DNA from: Streptomyces verrucosisporus
GTDB lineage: Bacteria; Actinomycetota; Actinomycetes; Streptomycetales; Streptomycetaceae
Assembly: GCF_017114865.1 (NCBI RefSeq)
Contig: NZ_JADEYH010000002.1
Span: forward strand, 496,001 to 560,000
Reading direction: 5' to 3'
Length of the DNA stretch: 64,000 nucleotides
Positions 26,458 through 35,212 of this stretch are shown piece by piece. The notes beneath the pieces are model-generated. The model was not told the DNA's origin. It was given only the letters and a program-made list of their open reading frames with translations, and ran no database searches. Made by a program: the position numbers and the translations under genes. Each line of letters starts with the position of its first letter. Position 1 is the first letter of the stretch.

Positions 26458-26500
26458 AGGGGCGCCCGCCCCTCCCGCACAGGGAGGGGCGGGCGCCCCT
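26458..26500. terminator. Perfect 19-bp hairpin terminator after ndh
   Basis: 26458-26476 pairs perfectly with 26482-26500 around a 5-nt loop, 47 bases after the ndh stop. The gap 26412-26834 otherwise holds only this and the next hairpin. Confidence 0.85.
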
Positions 26501-26760
26501 CGGCGTTCTGGGCCCGGCGTCCTCGCGCGGGGCGCGCGCCCGGTACACCGGAACACTCACCGCCCGCCCGCCCGTACGCACACACCGGCGCACGGCGGTA
26601 CCCGTACGAGCCGGCTCCCGGACGGCGCACGCTCACCGGGTCACCTCAGGGCCCGGTGAACCGGCCGCCGGAATCCGGTGAAGCCGCCGCGCCCGGCACC
26701 GGAACCCATGTGGCCCACGCGGGCCCGGCCCGCGAGCGCGAGAGCCCGCGCAGGCGTAAG

Positions 26761-26787
26761 GGTCCGGACCGCCGAGCGGTCCGGACC
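26761..26787 (-). terminator. 12-bp hairpin terminator of the ABC transporter operon
   Basis: GGTCCGGACCGC (26761-26772) pairs with GCGGTCCGGACC (26776-26787) around a 3-nt loop. It lies 48 bases downstream of the permease stop on the minus strand. Confidence 0.75.
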
Positions 26788-26834
26788 CCGTGGCCGGGGT
26801 GCCGGGCGCGGTGCGCGCCGCGCCCGGCACCGCG

Positions 26835-29369
26835 TCATTCGGTCTTGATGGCCTCCAGCATGTTCAGCCTCGCCGCCCGCCGCGCCGGCCACAGCGCGGC
26901 CAGCACGCCCACCAGCGCGGCCAGCGCCAGGAAGACGCCCATCCGCTCCCAGGGCAGCACCAGTTCGTAGGTGGGTATCAAGGAGGCGATCAGCTCTCCG
27001 GCCGCCCAGCCGAAGAAGACGCCCAGGCCGACGCCGAGCACCCCGCCGAACAGGGAGATCACCAGCGACTCCAGCCGGACCATCCGCTTGGTGCCGCGCC
27101 GGTCCAGGCCGATCGCCCGCAGCATCCCGATCTCCTGCGACCGCTCGAAGACCGACATGGCCAGGGTGTTGACCACCCCGAGCACCGCGACGACCACGGC
27201 CATGGCCAGCAGCCCGTAGAGCATGTTCAGCATCAGTGTGATCATCTGGGCGATGGACTCCGAGACGTCCTCCTCGTCCTGCACGAGAACAGCCGGGTTG
27301 TTGCCGAGGGCGTCCGCCAGAGCGGACTTCGCCGACTCGCTCGCGCCGCCCTCGGTGGCCACCAGTACCTGCATGCTGGTGACCTTCTCCAGATGCGGGT
27401 CCAGGGCGGCGGTGTCGAGCATGACGCCGGTCATCATCTCGTTGTCCCGGTACACGCCCCCGACGGTCAGCTCACCGCGTTCGCCGTCCTCGTGGACCAC
27501 CTCGAAGGTCGAGCCGGTCCTCCAGCCGCGCTCCTTCGCGGTGGCGGTGTCCACGATGACGCTCTCGCCGCCCAGGCCCGCGAACGAACCCTCGGTGAAG
27601 TCGAGTTCGACCAGCTCACCGAAGCCCTCGCCGTCGACGCCCGTGAGGACTTCGTACTCATCGCCGATGCGGGAGAGGGAACTGCGCATCGGACTGAGGG
27701 CCGTGACCTCGTCCTGCTCGGCCAGCGTCCGCTCGACCTCCGGCGACAGTGGCCTGTAGTTGGCCATCGAGACCACGTAGTCGGCCTTGAGCGCCTCCGT
27801 GGCCATCTTGTCGACGCCCTTCTGGACGCTGCTCGCTATCACGGTCAGACCGGTGATCAGCGTGAGGCCGATCATCAGCGCCGCGGCGGTGGCGGCGGTG
27901 CGGCGCGGGTTGCGCACGGCGTTCAGGCGCGCCAGCTTGCCCGACACCCCGGCCGTGCGCATCACGGGCGAGGTCAGTGCGATCACCGGACGCGACAGCA
28001 GAGGCGTCAGCACGAACACGCCGATCACCAGCAGCCCGGCGCCCGCGCCCATCGGGATCTTGCCGTCGTCCATGCCGGTGGCGGCCAGCACCAGCACGGC
28101 CCCCGCACCGGCCAGGACCGCGCCGATGGTGTTGCGCACGACCAGACCGCGGACGGTGGAGGGCGCGTGCACACTGCCCATCGCGGCGACCGGCGGAACC
28201 TTCGCGGCGCGACGGGCGGGCAGCCAGGCCGCGACCACGGTGACCTTGATGCCGACGACCAGCGAGGCGATGACCGCGGCCGGGGGGACGATCAGCGGGC
28301 CGTCCGGCACGGTGAGACCGAGGGAGCCCATCAGCGAACGCAGCCCGGCGCCGATCCCGATGCCCGCCAGCAGGCCGATCCCCGCGGCGATCGCGCCGAC
28401 GACCACGGCTTCCACCAGCACCGAGCGGGTCACCTGGCGGCGGCTCGCGCCGACCGCGCGCAGCAGCGCCAGCTCCTTGGTGCGCTGGGCGACCAGCATG
28501 GTGAAGGTGTTGGCGATGATGAAGACACCGACGAAGAGGGAGATTCCGGCGAACACCAGCAGTCCGGTGCGCATGCCCTCCATCTCCGCCTCGATCATCC
28601 TCGCCTGGTCGTCGGCGAGCGACTGCCCGGTGACGGCCTCGGCCTGCTCGGGCAGGACCTTCTCGACGCTCTTCCTCAACTCCCCCTGGTCCACGCCTTC
28701 GGAGGCGGTCAGCACGACCTCGCTGTACAGGCCGGGCTGGGAGAACAGCTCCTGGGCGGTGGCGGTGTCGAACAGCACCAGGGTGCCGCCGGCGGCGACG
28801 TTGCCGTCGTCGGTGTCGAAGACGCCGGTGACCTTCTCCTCACGGACCGGGCCGCTGACGGACAGCCGCACGGTGTCGCCGACTCCGTAGCCGGTGCGCC
28901 CGGCGGTCGCGGAGTCCAGCGCGATCTCACCGGCACGCTGCGGAGCCCGGCCCTCGCGCAGGTCGTAGCGCGGGTCCTCGCCCGATCCGTCCGGGCCGGT
29001 GTCGTAGTTGCCGCCCTGGGTCGACCAGCCCTCGCCGACCAGCTTGCCGTCCTTGCCGGCGAGGGCGGCGAAGCCGGAGACGGCTCCGGTGGCGTGCTCG
29101 ACGCCAGGCAGCTCCCGTGTCCGCTCCAGCAGTTCGCGGGGAAGGTCCGAGGGGCCGCCGGGGTCGGCCTCGTCGCTGGAGAAGTCGGGGCGGACGACCA
29201 CGTCGACGGCCTCGAAGCCCTTGGCGGAGCTTCTCGCGAAGGCATCGGAGAGGGTGGCGGTGAAGACCAGGGTGCCGGCGACGAACGCCACGCCGAGCAT
29301 GACGGCGAGCGTGGTCATCAGCAGTCTGGCCTTGTGCGCGAGCACGTTGCGCAGGGCGGTACGGAACAT
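26835..29369 (-). CDS. MacB/FtsX-type ABC transporter permease
   Basis: An 844-residue permease with two FtsX-type halves. Helix 1 (ARLLMTTLAVMLGVAFVAG) is followed by a large extracellular domain of about 200 residues. Three helices near 250-400 follow, including VFAGISLFVGVFIIANTFTM, then a middle helix pair (ARLNAVRNPRRTAATAAAL). A second extracellular domain and a final three-helix bundle ending at ARLNMLEAIKTE complete the protein. Such type VII exporters work as mechanotransmitters or extrude lipids, peptides or antibiotics from the membrane. ATG 29369 has a weak ribosome site (AGGATC). It lies 71 bases after the ATPase gene in the same operon. Confidence 0.93.
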   Translation of the reverse strand: MFRTALRNVLAHKARLLMTTLAVMLGVAFVAGTLVFTATLSDAFARSSAKGFEAVDVVVRPDFSSDEADPGGPSDLPRELLERTRELPGVEHATGAVSGFAALAGKDGKLVGEGWSTQGGNYDTGPDGSGEDPRYDLREGRAPQRAGEIALDSATAGRTGYGVGDTVRLSVSGPVREEKVTGVFDTDDGNVAAGGTLVLFDTATAQELFSQPGLYSEVVLTASEGVDQGELRKSVEKVLPEQAEAVTGQSLADDQARMIEAEMEGMRTGLLVFAGISLFVGVFIIANTFTMLVAQRTKELALLRAVGASRRQVTRSVLVEAVVVGAIAAGIGLLAGIGIGAGLRSLMGSLGLTVPDGPLIVPPAAVIASLVVGIKVTVVAAWLPARRAAKVPPVAAMGSVHAPSTVRGLVVRNTIGAVLAGAGAVLVLAATGMDDGKIPMGAGAGLLVIGVFVLTPLLSRPVIALTSPVMRTAGVSGKLARLNAVRNPRRTAATAAALMIGLTLITGLTVIASSVQKGVDKMATEALKADYVVSMANYRPLSPEVERTLAEQDEVTALSPMRSSLSRIGDEYEVLTGVDGEGFGELVELDFTEGSFAGLGGESVIVDTATAKERGWRTGSTFEVVHEDGERGELTVGGVYRDNEMMTGVMLDTAALDPHLEKVTSMQVLVATEGGASESAKSALADALGNNPAVLVQDEEDVSESIAQMITLMLNMLYGLLAMAVVVAVLGVVNTLAMSVFERSQEIGMLRAIGLDRRGTKRMVRLESLVISLFGGVLGVGLGVFFGWAAGELIASLIPTYELVLPWERMGVFLALAALVGVLAALWPARRAARLNMLEAIKTE

Positions 29370-29440
29370 GGGGGCTCGTGATCCTGGAGATAGGTGTGGA
29401 GGCGCGGCGGGTCGGGGTGTCGGGGCCGGAACCCGGCCGG

Positions 29441-30232
29441 TCAGCTGGTGCGGCCCCGGGCGTCGAACGCCTTCATGCGGTCCAGCACGCCCTCGGCGGT
29501 GGGATCGGCCATGTCGTCGACGATCCGGCCGTCGGCGAGGAAGACGACCCGGTCCGCGTACGAGGCGGCCACCGGGTCGTGGGTCACCATGACCACCGTC
29601 CGGCCCAGCTCCCGCACCGAGTTGCGCAGGAAGCCGAGCACCTCGGCACCGGCGCGCGAGTCGAGGTTGCCGGTCGGCTCGTCGCCGAAGATGATCTCCG
29701 GCCGGGCGGCCAGGGCGCGGGCGACCGCCACGCGCTGCTGCTGGCCGCCGGAGAGCTGGTTGGGGCGGTGCCCCAGCCGGCCCGCCAGGCCGACCGTCTC
29801 CACCACCTTCTCCAGCCACTCCCGGTCCGGTTTGCGGCCGGCGATGTCCATCGGCAGCGTGATGTTCTCCAGCGCCGTCAGGGTGGGCAGCAGATTGAAC
29901 GCCTGGAAGATGAAACCGATCTTGTCCCGGCGCAGCCGGGTCAGCCTCTTGTCCTTCAGGGAGGACAGCTCGGTCTCACCGATCCAGGCCGAGCCGGAGG
30001 AGAACGAGTCCAGACCGGCCATGCAGTGCATCAGCGTCGACTTGCCCGAACCCGACGGGCCCATGATCGCGGTGAACTGACCCCGCCGGAAGTCCACGGT
30101 GACGGAGTCGAGTGCCACCACCTTCGTCTCACCCTGGCCGTAGACCTTGCTCAGGTCCACGGCGCGGGCGGCCGCGGCGCCGGCGGCGGCGGAGGGCGCG
30201 GAGAGAGTGTCGGACGGGGTGCTGGTGGTCAC
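29441..30232 (-). CDS. MacB/LolD-type ABC transporter ATPase
   Basis: This 263-residue nucleotide-binding subunit belongs to the MacB-type permease downstream. Walker A is GPSGSGKST at 58-66, the Q-loop is Gln110 (FIFQAFNLLP), the signature is LSGGQQQ at 160-166, and Walker B is IIFGDEP at 180-186, followed by TGNLDS typical of this family. The H-loop is VMVTHDP. GTG 30232 follows AGGAG at suitable distance. The first 20 residues are an Ala/Ser-rich extension. No two-component or other regulator is adjacent. Confidence 0.95.
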   Translation of the reverse strand: MTTSTPSDTLSAPSAAAGAAAARAVDLSKVYGQGETKVVALDSVTVDFRRGQFTAIMGPSGSGKSTLMHCMAGLDSFSSGSAWIGETELSSLKDKRLTRLRRDKIGFIFQAFNLLPTLTALENITLPMDIAGRKPDREWLEKVVETVGLAGRLGHRPNQLSGGQQQRVAVARALAARPEIIFGDEPTGNLDSRAGAEVLGFLRNSVRELGRTVVMVTHDPVAASYADRVVFLADGRIVDDMADPTAEGVLDRMKAFDARGRTS

Positions 30233-30607
30233 GGGAGGGGGCTCCTGTCACAGCGGCTTGACGGGGACCCCTCCATCGTCCGTGCGAAACCGGCCACCGG
30301 CGTCCACCCCCGAACCGGTCTCGGAGGGAGCCTGCGGGGGGACCGGGGAGGCCCGTGTCATCCCTGAGGAGGAGAGGACACCCCGATGCCTTCCTGTGGC
30401 TGGGCAGCGACTTTCCGTCATTCCTGACGGCGGCGCGGGGGCGCGTGATCCTCTTTGAAGAGGGGCGCGCGCCGCTGATGCTGCATCAGTTGCCAATAAA
30501 ATCAGACAACCTGGAGTCGAAAGCCCGTTGTCCGAACGAGCGCCGCGGATAGGCTCGTTCAGCGTCCAGGGGAGGGCCGTAGCCAGTCGTGCGGTCCATG
30601 AGCCGGT
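30233..30607. other. 375-bp region between the ABC operon and bldA
   Basis: No gene is visible. The region holds the divergent promoters of the ABC operon and of bldA, is locally AT-richer around 30485-30515 (CCAATAAAATCAGACAACC), and includes the bldA -35 and -10 elements. Confidence 0.5.
30528..30555 (+). promoter_or_regulatory. bldA promoter (-35 TTGTCC, -10 TAGGCT)
   Basis: TTGTCC (30528-30533) and TAGGCT (30550-30555) are separated by 16 bp, a good vegetative-sigma promoter for Streptomyces. The predicted start near 30562 gives a 5' extension of about 46 nt to be trimmed from the tRNA precursor. Confidence 0.6.
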
Positions 30608-30689
30608 GCCCGGATGGTGGAATGCAGACACGGCGAGCTTAAACCTCGTTGGCCTACAGGCCGTGCCGGTTCGAATCCGGCTCCGGGCA
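30608..30689 (+). tRNA. bldA: tRNA-Leu (anticodon TAA), bldA
   Basis: A complete class II tRNA. The acceptor stem is GCCCGGA with TCCGGGC (7 perfect pairs), and the D arm closes GTG/CAC. The anticodon loop is CTTAAAC at 30638-30644 with anticodon TAA at 30640-30642. A long variable arm (GGCCTACAGGCC) and a T arm GCCGG-TTCGAAT-CCGGC follow. CCA is not encoded. In Streptomyces the single tRNA reading UUA is bldA, which gates translation of TTA-containing developmental and antibiotic genes. By eye I found no in-frame TTA in the genes annotated in this window. Confidence 0.95.
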
Positions 30690-30693
30690 CGCC

Positions 30694-30930
30694 GGCCCTC
30701 GCACGGCCCCTGTCGGGGGCACCGCTCGGCCCGGTGATCTCCTCGCCGCTGCGCGCGGAGTCCCCGCTGCGGCCGGGCACCGCCGACGGCTGGACGGCCG
30801 AGGGCGGCACCGTGCTGCGGCGCGGGACGCTGACCCTGCTGCCCGCCCCGCACGTGACGGACCTGTCTCCGGTCGCGGCGCGCGGGAGGGCGCGCCGTTC
30901 CGCCGAACGGGCGTACGGAAGCCCTCTGGC
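30694..30930 (+). pseudogene. Coding-like remnant directly downstream of bldA
   Basis: Starting within 5 bases of the tRNA 3' end, one plus-strand frame shows almost pure G/C third positions for roughly 75 codons (for example PLRPGTADGWTAEGG and GTLTLLPAPHVTDLSPV). It then degenerates into low-bias sequence and stops at 31033. A GTG at 30734 could start it but has no clear ribosome site. It is not recognisable as a known family. It may be the tail of a gene left after an insertion or deletion at the tRNA. The rest of the 379-bp gap to the next gene contains only its leader. Confidence 0.35.
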
Positions 30931-31068
30931 GGGGTATCACCGGCACGACGCCGGGTACCGGAACAATCACGACTCCTTCCGTCGTTCTCGCCAGTGCACT
31001 ACCGTGCGGTCTTTGCTAAAGCATTACTCTTGAGGAAGGGCCGCGCGGTGCGGCCATGGAGGAGTGAG

Positions 31069-31938
31069 ATGAGGAGCAGTAACCCGGTCTTCTCGCGACG
31101 GGGATTCAGCCGAGACAACGGCTACGCCGGTTTCAACGCCACGCAGCAGCCGCAGGCCGGGAACCCGTACGCCGCCAACCCGTACGCGACCGGCGCCCAG
31201 CCCACCAACCCCTACGCCCAGCAGCCCCAGACGGCAGGGCAGCCGGGCTTCCCGCCCACCGCCGCCCCGCCGCGGGCGGGCCGGATGACGATGGACGACG
31301 TCGTCGCCCGTACGTCGATGACGGTCGGCCTGGTCGTCGCCATGGCGGCTGTGGCGTGGATCACGGACCTGTCGCTCGGCCTGGCCCTGGGCGCGATGCT
31401 GATCGCGCTGGTCCTGGGGCTGGTGCAGTCCTTCAAGCGCAAGGCGTCGCCCCCGCTGATCCTGGCCTACGCAGCCTTCGAGGGCCTGTTCCTCGGAGCC
31501 GTCAGCAACTACGTCGACAGCTACATCGCCGACGGTGCGGCGATGCAGGCGGTGCTGGGCACCATGGCGGTCTTCGCCGCGGTGCTGTTCATGTACAAGG
31601 CCCGCATCATCCGCGTCACGCGGCGCTTCTACCGCTTCGTGATGGCCGCGGCCATCGGCTTCGTCCTGCTGATGGGGATCAACCTGCTGTTCGCCGTCTT
31701 CGGCGGCGGTGACGGCCTCGGCTTCCGCAGCGGCGGCCTGGGCATCCTCTTCGGCGTCATCGGCATCGTGCTCGGCGCCGCCTTCCTGGCCCTGGACTTC
31801 AAGCAGGTCGAGGACGGCATCGCCTACGGCGCCCCCCGCGAGGAGTCCTGGCTGGCCGCGTTCGGCCTGACCCTGACCCTGGTCTGGATCTACCTGGAGT
31901 TCCTGCGGCTGATCGCCATCCTGCAGAGCAGCGACTGA
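31069..31938 (+). CDS. Bax inhibitor-1/YccA-family membrane protein
   Basis: This 289-residue member of the BI-1/YccA (TMBIM) family has seven predicted membrane helices. The first 75 residues are a cytoplasmic Pro/Gln/Tyr-rich tail with NPYA repeats. The family core is seen in ILAYAAFEGLFLGAVSNYV and the late ALDFKQVEDGI stretch; the two Asp residues there align with the pH-sensing diaspartyl pair of calcium-leak members. The family includes proteins for calcium leak and protease control, and its role in Streptomyces is unknown. ATG 31069 follows GGAGGA. A strong hairpin terminates it. Confidence 0.9.
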   Translation: MRSSNPVFSRRGFSRDNGYAGFNATQQPQAGNPYAANPYATGAQPTNPYAQQPQTAGQPGFPPTAAPPRAGRMTMDDVVARTSMTVGLVVAMAAVAWITDLSLGLALGAMLIALVLGLVQSFKRKASPPLILAYAAFEGLFLGAVSNYVDSYIADGAAMQAVLGTMAVFAAVLFMYKARIIRVTRRFYRFVMAAAIGFVLLMGINLLFAVFGGGDGLGFRSGGLGILFGVIGIVLGAAFLALDFKQVEDGIAYGAPREESWLAAFGLTLTLVWIYLEFLRLIAILQSSD

Positions 31939-31988
31939 TCCGGCTGTCCGGCCCCGGCCTCCCGGCCGGACCGGACGCGGGACCTGTG

Positions 31989-32020
31989 AGGGGCCCCGGG
32001 GCATCTGCCCCGGGGCCCCT
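31989..32020 (+). terminator. 15-bp hairpin terminator
   Basis: 31989-32003 pairs perfectly with 32006-32020 (2-nt tip), 50 bases after the stop of the BI-1-type gene. Confidence 0.75.
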
Positions 32021-32114
32021 CCGCGCGTGCCGTGCGACTCCTGTAGGCCTCCCGCGTGCCACCCGTGCGTTCCGCCCGCCGGCGGCCCGTTGGCGGCGGT
32101 GTGCGCGGGGCGCA

Positions 32115-32120
32115 TAGGGT
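32115..32120 (+). promoter_or_regulatory. -10 element of a leaderless promoter
   Basis: TAGGGT ends 6 bases before the GTG at 32127, which lacks a ribosome site. Transcription probably starts at that G. Confidence 0.5.
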
Positions 32121-32126
32121 TGCGCC

Positions 32127-32483
32127 GTGCTCGACGTCACCCCCCTGCTGACCGCCGTGGACCGCTTCGCCGACCGGCTGCGGGCCATGCCGCACAGCGC
32201 CCTGGCCCGGGGTGCCGCGGCCGAGGGGCTCGAACTGGCCGGGGAGTTGGCCGGCCGCGCCCAGCGCCTGGAGTTCCCCGGCCGCCCCACGCGCCCCCTG
32301 CCCGGCGCGGGCCTCTTCGCCGCCGGAGACCAACTCGCGGTGGCCGGGCACGACCTGGCGGAGGCGCTGCGGGCGGCCGGGGAGCGGGCCGGGGCCGGGT
32401 CCCGGGAGCTGGCCGAGGCCGTGGCGCTGGTGGAGGCCGCCGAGTCCGCGGCGCTCGAAGCGGCGTTCAGACCGAGGCGATGA
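32127..32483 (+). CDS. Small Ala-rich hypothetical protein
   Basis: This is a 118-residue soluble, strongly helical and Ala/Leu/Glu-rich protein (for example ALARGAAAEGLELAGELAGR). It has no signal peptide, Cys or recognisable domain. The codon bias is typical of the genome, so it is likely real. GTG 32127 directly follows a leaderless-type -10 element. Its last 17 bases overlap the tail of the convergent gene at 32467. I do not recognise the family. Confidence 0.65.
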   Translation: MLDVTPLLTAVDRFADRLRAMPHSALARGAAAEGLELAGELAGRAQRLEFPGRPTRPLPGAGLFAAGDQLAVAGHDLAEALRAAGERAGAGSRELAEAVALVEAAESAALEAAFRPRR

Positions 32484-33456
32484 CCCGGTCGGCCAGGACG
32501 TAGACGCTCTCCCGGCCGCACGCGAAGGTGAGGGCGTACGCGCCGAGGACGCCCGATCCGCCCAGCAGCACCGGCTCGGCGCCCTCGCGCACCGCGGCGG
32601 CGAGCCGCTCGGCGGTCTCGCGGTGGCCGGGCGTCATGCAGACGGTGGTGCCGTCGGCGAAGACGTAGACGTCCAGCGTGCCCAGCAGGCCGGGCCGTAC
32701 GTCGGCCAGTGGTGTGCGGCACTCGGCCAGTTCGGCCAGCCGCAGGCGGGTGGACTCGTGGTCGGTGGCGCCGTCGGCGCGGTCGGAGCCGCGGTCGGCG
32801 GTGTCGGAGTCCTCGAAGTCGTCGGGCTCGGTCGCGGGGCCGGGGACGACGGGCTCGCCGTTCAGACCGTAGCCGGGGTGGGAGGGATGGCGGCGGCGTG
32901 CCGCGGCCAGCTCCGCGGAGTCGGCCTCCGCCGTGTCCCCGGTCTCCCCGGCCTCCTCGAAGTCCTCGGAGCCGGGTGCGGCGGGCCGCCGGAGGTCCGG
33001 CCCGGAGGCGGCCCCCTCCCGGTCCGTCTGGTGCGGTACGAACGCCTCGCCCTCGTGCGTACCGCTGCCCAGGGCGCGCTCCAGCAGCGCGTCGAGCAGT
33101 GCCGGGTCGGGACCGGCGCCCTCGTGCTCCGCGCCGCGCCCGTCGGGCAGGAGGCTCTCGGCACGGTCGTCGCGTGCCTCCTGGGCGGCCCAGAAGGCGC
33201 GGGCCTCGGCCAGCTCGCGCTCGCGCTCCTCCGCGAGGGCGTCGGCGACGGCGGACCGGATCTCCTCGGTGTCCGGGGAGGTGCGCGCCGGAGGGACGAA
33301 GGCGTGCGCCAGGGCCGCGCGCGCCTCGGCCGCGGCCAGCCGCGCCCGCAGCTCGGCGAGCCGGCGGCGCAGGCCCAGGGCGGTGTGCAGGGCGGCGCCG
33401 CCCAGAGCCGCGGCGACGGCGGCGGCCAGCAGCAGGATGAGGGATATGGCGCTCAC
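32467..33456 (-). CDS. Membrane-anchored hypothetical protein
   Basis: This 329-residue protein starts with a membrane anchor (ISLILLLAAAVAAALGGAAL). A coiled-coil-like region follows at about 30-100 (RRRLAELRARLAAAEARAAL; ALAEERERELAEARAFW). A long acidic, low-complexity middle section then leads to a compact C-terminal domain from about 250 to the end (RPGLLGTLDVYVFADGTTV; LADRVIASV). GTG 33456 has GGGAG at good spacing; a longer in-frame start at 33651 lacks support. The function is unknown. The C-terminal domain looks globular and alpha/beta. It overlaps the convergent gene by 17 bp. Confidence 0.75.
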   Translation of the reverse strand: MSAISLILLLAAAVAAALGGAALHTALGLRRRLAELRARLAAAEARAALAHAFVPPARTSPDTEEIRSAVADALAEERERELAEARAFWAAQEARDDRAESLLPDGRGAEHEGAGPDPALLDALLERALGSGTHEGEAFVPHQTDREGAASGPDLRRPAAPGSEDFEEAGETGDTAEADSAELAAARRRHPSHPGYGLNGEPVVPGPATEPDDFEDSDTADRGSDRADGATDHESTRLRLAELAECRTPLADVRPGLLGTLDVYVFADGTTVCMTPGHRETAERLAAAVREGAEPVLLGGSGVLGAYALTFACGRESVYVLADRVIASV

Positions 33457-33605
33457 TGACGTACTCCCGGTTGGAACTCCGATCCCTGAATTCCTATCGC
33501 AGCCGGAGGGGAATCTCCTGTCGAGCGACGTGCCGGGCACCGCCAAAAGGGCGTGCGCGGACCTCTGTGCGGACCAATGGAACCCCTGTGAGCAGGAAAG
33601 ACGGC

Positions 33606-33640
33606 GAGCCCCCAGGACATAGATCACATCCTGGGGGCTC
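33606..33640 (-). terminator. 12-bp hairpin, terminator of the thiolase gene
   Basis: GAGCCCCCAGGA (33606-33617) pairs with TCCTGGGGGCTC (33629-33640) around an 11-nt loop, downstream of the thiolase stop on the minus strand. Nothing else is visible in the 312-bp gap 33457-33768 apart from the leader of the gene at 33456. Confidence 0.6.
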
Positions 33641-33768
33641 TTCGGTCTCACCGGTGCATCGACGGCGCACCGACGGTGAGTCAGATCACACCGCGCGCCG
33701 GTCGGGTGTGTCGCGTGCCACGCCGGAGGCGGGGGCGCCGGGCCGGTGCGGTACGCGCCGGGGCCGGT

Positions 33769-34989
33769 TCAGCTGAGGCGCTCGATGACCATGGCCATGC
33801 CCTGGCCGCCGCCGACGCACATCGTCTCCAGGCCGAACTGCTTGTCGTGCCACTGGAGGGAGTTGATCAGGGTGGTGGTGATGCGGGCGCCGGTCATGCC
33901 GAAGGGGTGGCCGACGGCGATGGCGCCGCCGTTGACGTTGAGCCGGTCCTCGTCGATGCCCAGGTCCCGGTAGGAGGGGATCACCTGGGCGGCGAACGCC
34001 TCGTTGATCTCCACCAGGTCGATGTCGCCGATGGTCATGCCGGCCAGCTTCAGCGCCCGCTTCGACGCCTCGACCGGGCCCAGGCCCATGATCTCGGGGG
34101 ACAGGCCGGAGACGCCGGTGGAGACGATCCGGGCCAGCGGGGTGATGCCCAGCTCGCGCGCCTTGGTGTCGGACATGATCACCAGCGCGGCGGCGCCGTC
34201 GTTGAGCGGGCAGCAGTTGCCCGCGGTGACCAGGCCGTCGGGGCGGAAGACGGGCTTGAGGCCCTGCACGCCCTCCAGGGTCACGCCCGCGCGCGGACCG
34301 TCGTCCTTGGAGACGACCGTGCCGTCGGGCAGGGTGACCGGGGTGATCTCGCGCTCCCAGAAGCCGGAGGCGATGGCCTTCTCGGCGAGGTTCTGGGACC
34401 GCACGCCGAACTCGTCCATGTCCTGCCGGGTGACGCCCTTGAGGCGGGCGAGGTTCTCGGCGGTCTGGCCCATGGCGATGTAGACGTCCGGCAGCTCGCC
34501 GTCCTCGCGCGGGTCGTGCCAGCCCTCGCCACCGGACTCGGCACGGGCGGCGGTGCGCGCCTCGGCGTCGGCGAAGACCGGGTTGTGGGTGCCGGGCATG
34601 CCGTCGGAGGTGCCGTTGACCGAGCGGGAGACCGTCTCGACGCCGGCCGAGACGAACACGTCCCCCTCGCCCGCCTTGATGGCGTGCATGGCCATGCGGG
34701 TGGTCTGCAGCGAGGACGAGCAGTAGCGGGTGACGGTGCAGCCCGGCAGGTGGTCCATCCCCATCTGGACGGCGACGACCCGGCCGAGGTTGTGGCCCTG
34801 CTCGCCGCCGGGCAGGCCGCAGCCCAGCATCAGGTCGTCGATCTCGGCCGGGTCCAGCTGCGGCACCTTGTCCAGCGCGGCCTTGACGATGCCGGCGGTC
34901 AGGTCGTCCGGGCGGACGTCTTTGAGCGAGCCCTTGAAGGCGCGTCCGATCGGCGAACGGGCTGCTGAGACGATCACGGCTTCGGGCAT
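33769..34989 (-). CDS. Acetyl-CoA C-acyltransferase (thiolase)
   Basis: This 406-residue thiolase cleaves 3-ketoacyl-CoA or condenses acetyl-CoA in fatty-acid breakdown. The nucleophile is Cys90 in RYCSSSLQT. The later active-site blocks are the [13 protein letters not shown] loop, the catalytic His in [14 protein letters not shown], and Cys391 in CVGGGQG. Codon one could be GTG 34992 or ATG 34989 (adjacent); I use the ATG. It is transcribed alone, with a hairpin downstream and two palindromic elements upstream. One of these is shared with the acyl-CoA dehydrogenase gene at 62526, suggesting common control. Confidence 0.95.
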   Translation of the reverse strand: MPEAVIVSAARSPIGRAFKGSLKDVRPDDLTAGIVKAALDKVPQLDPAEIDDLMLGCGLPGGEQGHNLGRVVAVQMGMDHLPGCTVTRYCSSSLQTTRMAMHAIKAGEGDVFVSAGVETVSRSVNGTSDGMPGTHNPVFADAEARTAARAESGGEGWHDPREDGELPDVYIAMGQTAENLARLKGVTRQDMDEFGVRSQNLAEKAIASGFWEREITPVTLPDGTVVSKDDGPRAGVTLEGVQGLKPVFRPDGLVTAGNCCPLNDGAAALVIMSDTKARELGITPLARIVSTGVSGLSPEIMGLGPVEASKRALKLAGMTIGDIDLVEINEAFAAQVIPSYRDLGIDEDRLNVNGGAIAVGHPFGMTGARITTTLINSLQWHDKQFGLETMCVGGGQGMAMVIERLS

Positions 34990-35032
34990 CACGGCTCCAG
35001 GGAACGAGGGCGGAGGGCTGTGGATGCTTGGA

Positions 35033-35048
35033 AACTACCGTTCCGTAA
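35033..35048 (-). promoter_or_regulatory. Candidate operator shared with the acyl-CoA dehydrogenase gene
   Basis: Read on the minus strand this is TTACGGAACGGTAGTT, 44 bases before the thiolase start. The acyl-CoA dehydrogenase leader has TTACTTAACGGTAGTT at 62480-62495, with 14 of 16 bases identical. Both genes belong to fatty-acid breakdown. Confidence 0.5.
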
Positions 35049-35090
35049 GGCGGCGGTCACGACTCGCCACGTGTGATCCGGGCCTCTTTT

Positions 35091-35106
35091 CTAAGCGCTT
35101 GCTCAG
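35091..35106 (-). promoter_or_regulatory. Palindromic AAGCGCTT element, possible TetR-type operator
   Basis: Read on the minus strand: CTGAGCAAGCGCTTAG. The AAGCGCTT core is a perfect palindrome. It lies about 105 bases before the thiolase start. TetR-type repressors of fatty-acid genes often use sites of this kind, but the assignment is only by appearance. Confidence 0.35.
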
Positions 35107-35212
35107 TTCTACCCGTTCGCCGGACCACTCCGGACGGCTCCGGGCCGCTCCGGACCCTTCCGCTCCGCGCCGGGCTCGCGCGAACCCGACGCGGAGCGGT
35201 ACAGCCGCGCGG

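Noticed and set aside
26790..29381. 863-codon plus-strand frame opposite the ABC permease
   Set aside because: His/Gln/Gly-rich translation typical of antisense frames; the permease on the minus strand has helices and FtsX architecture.
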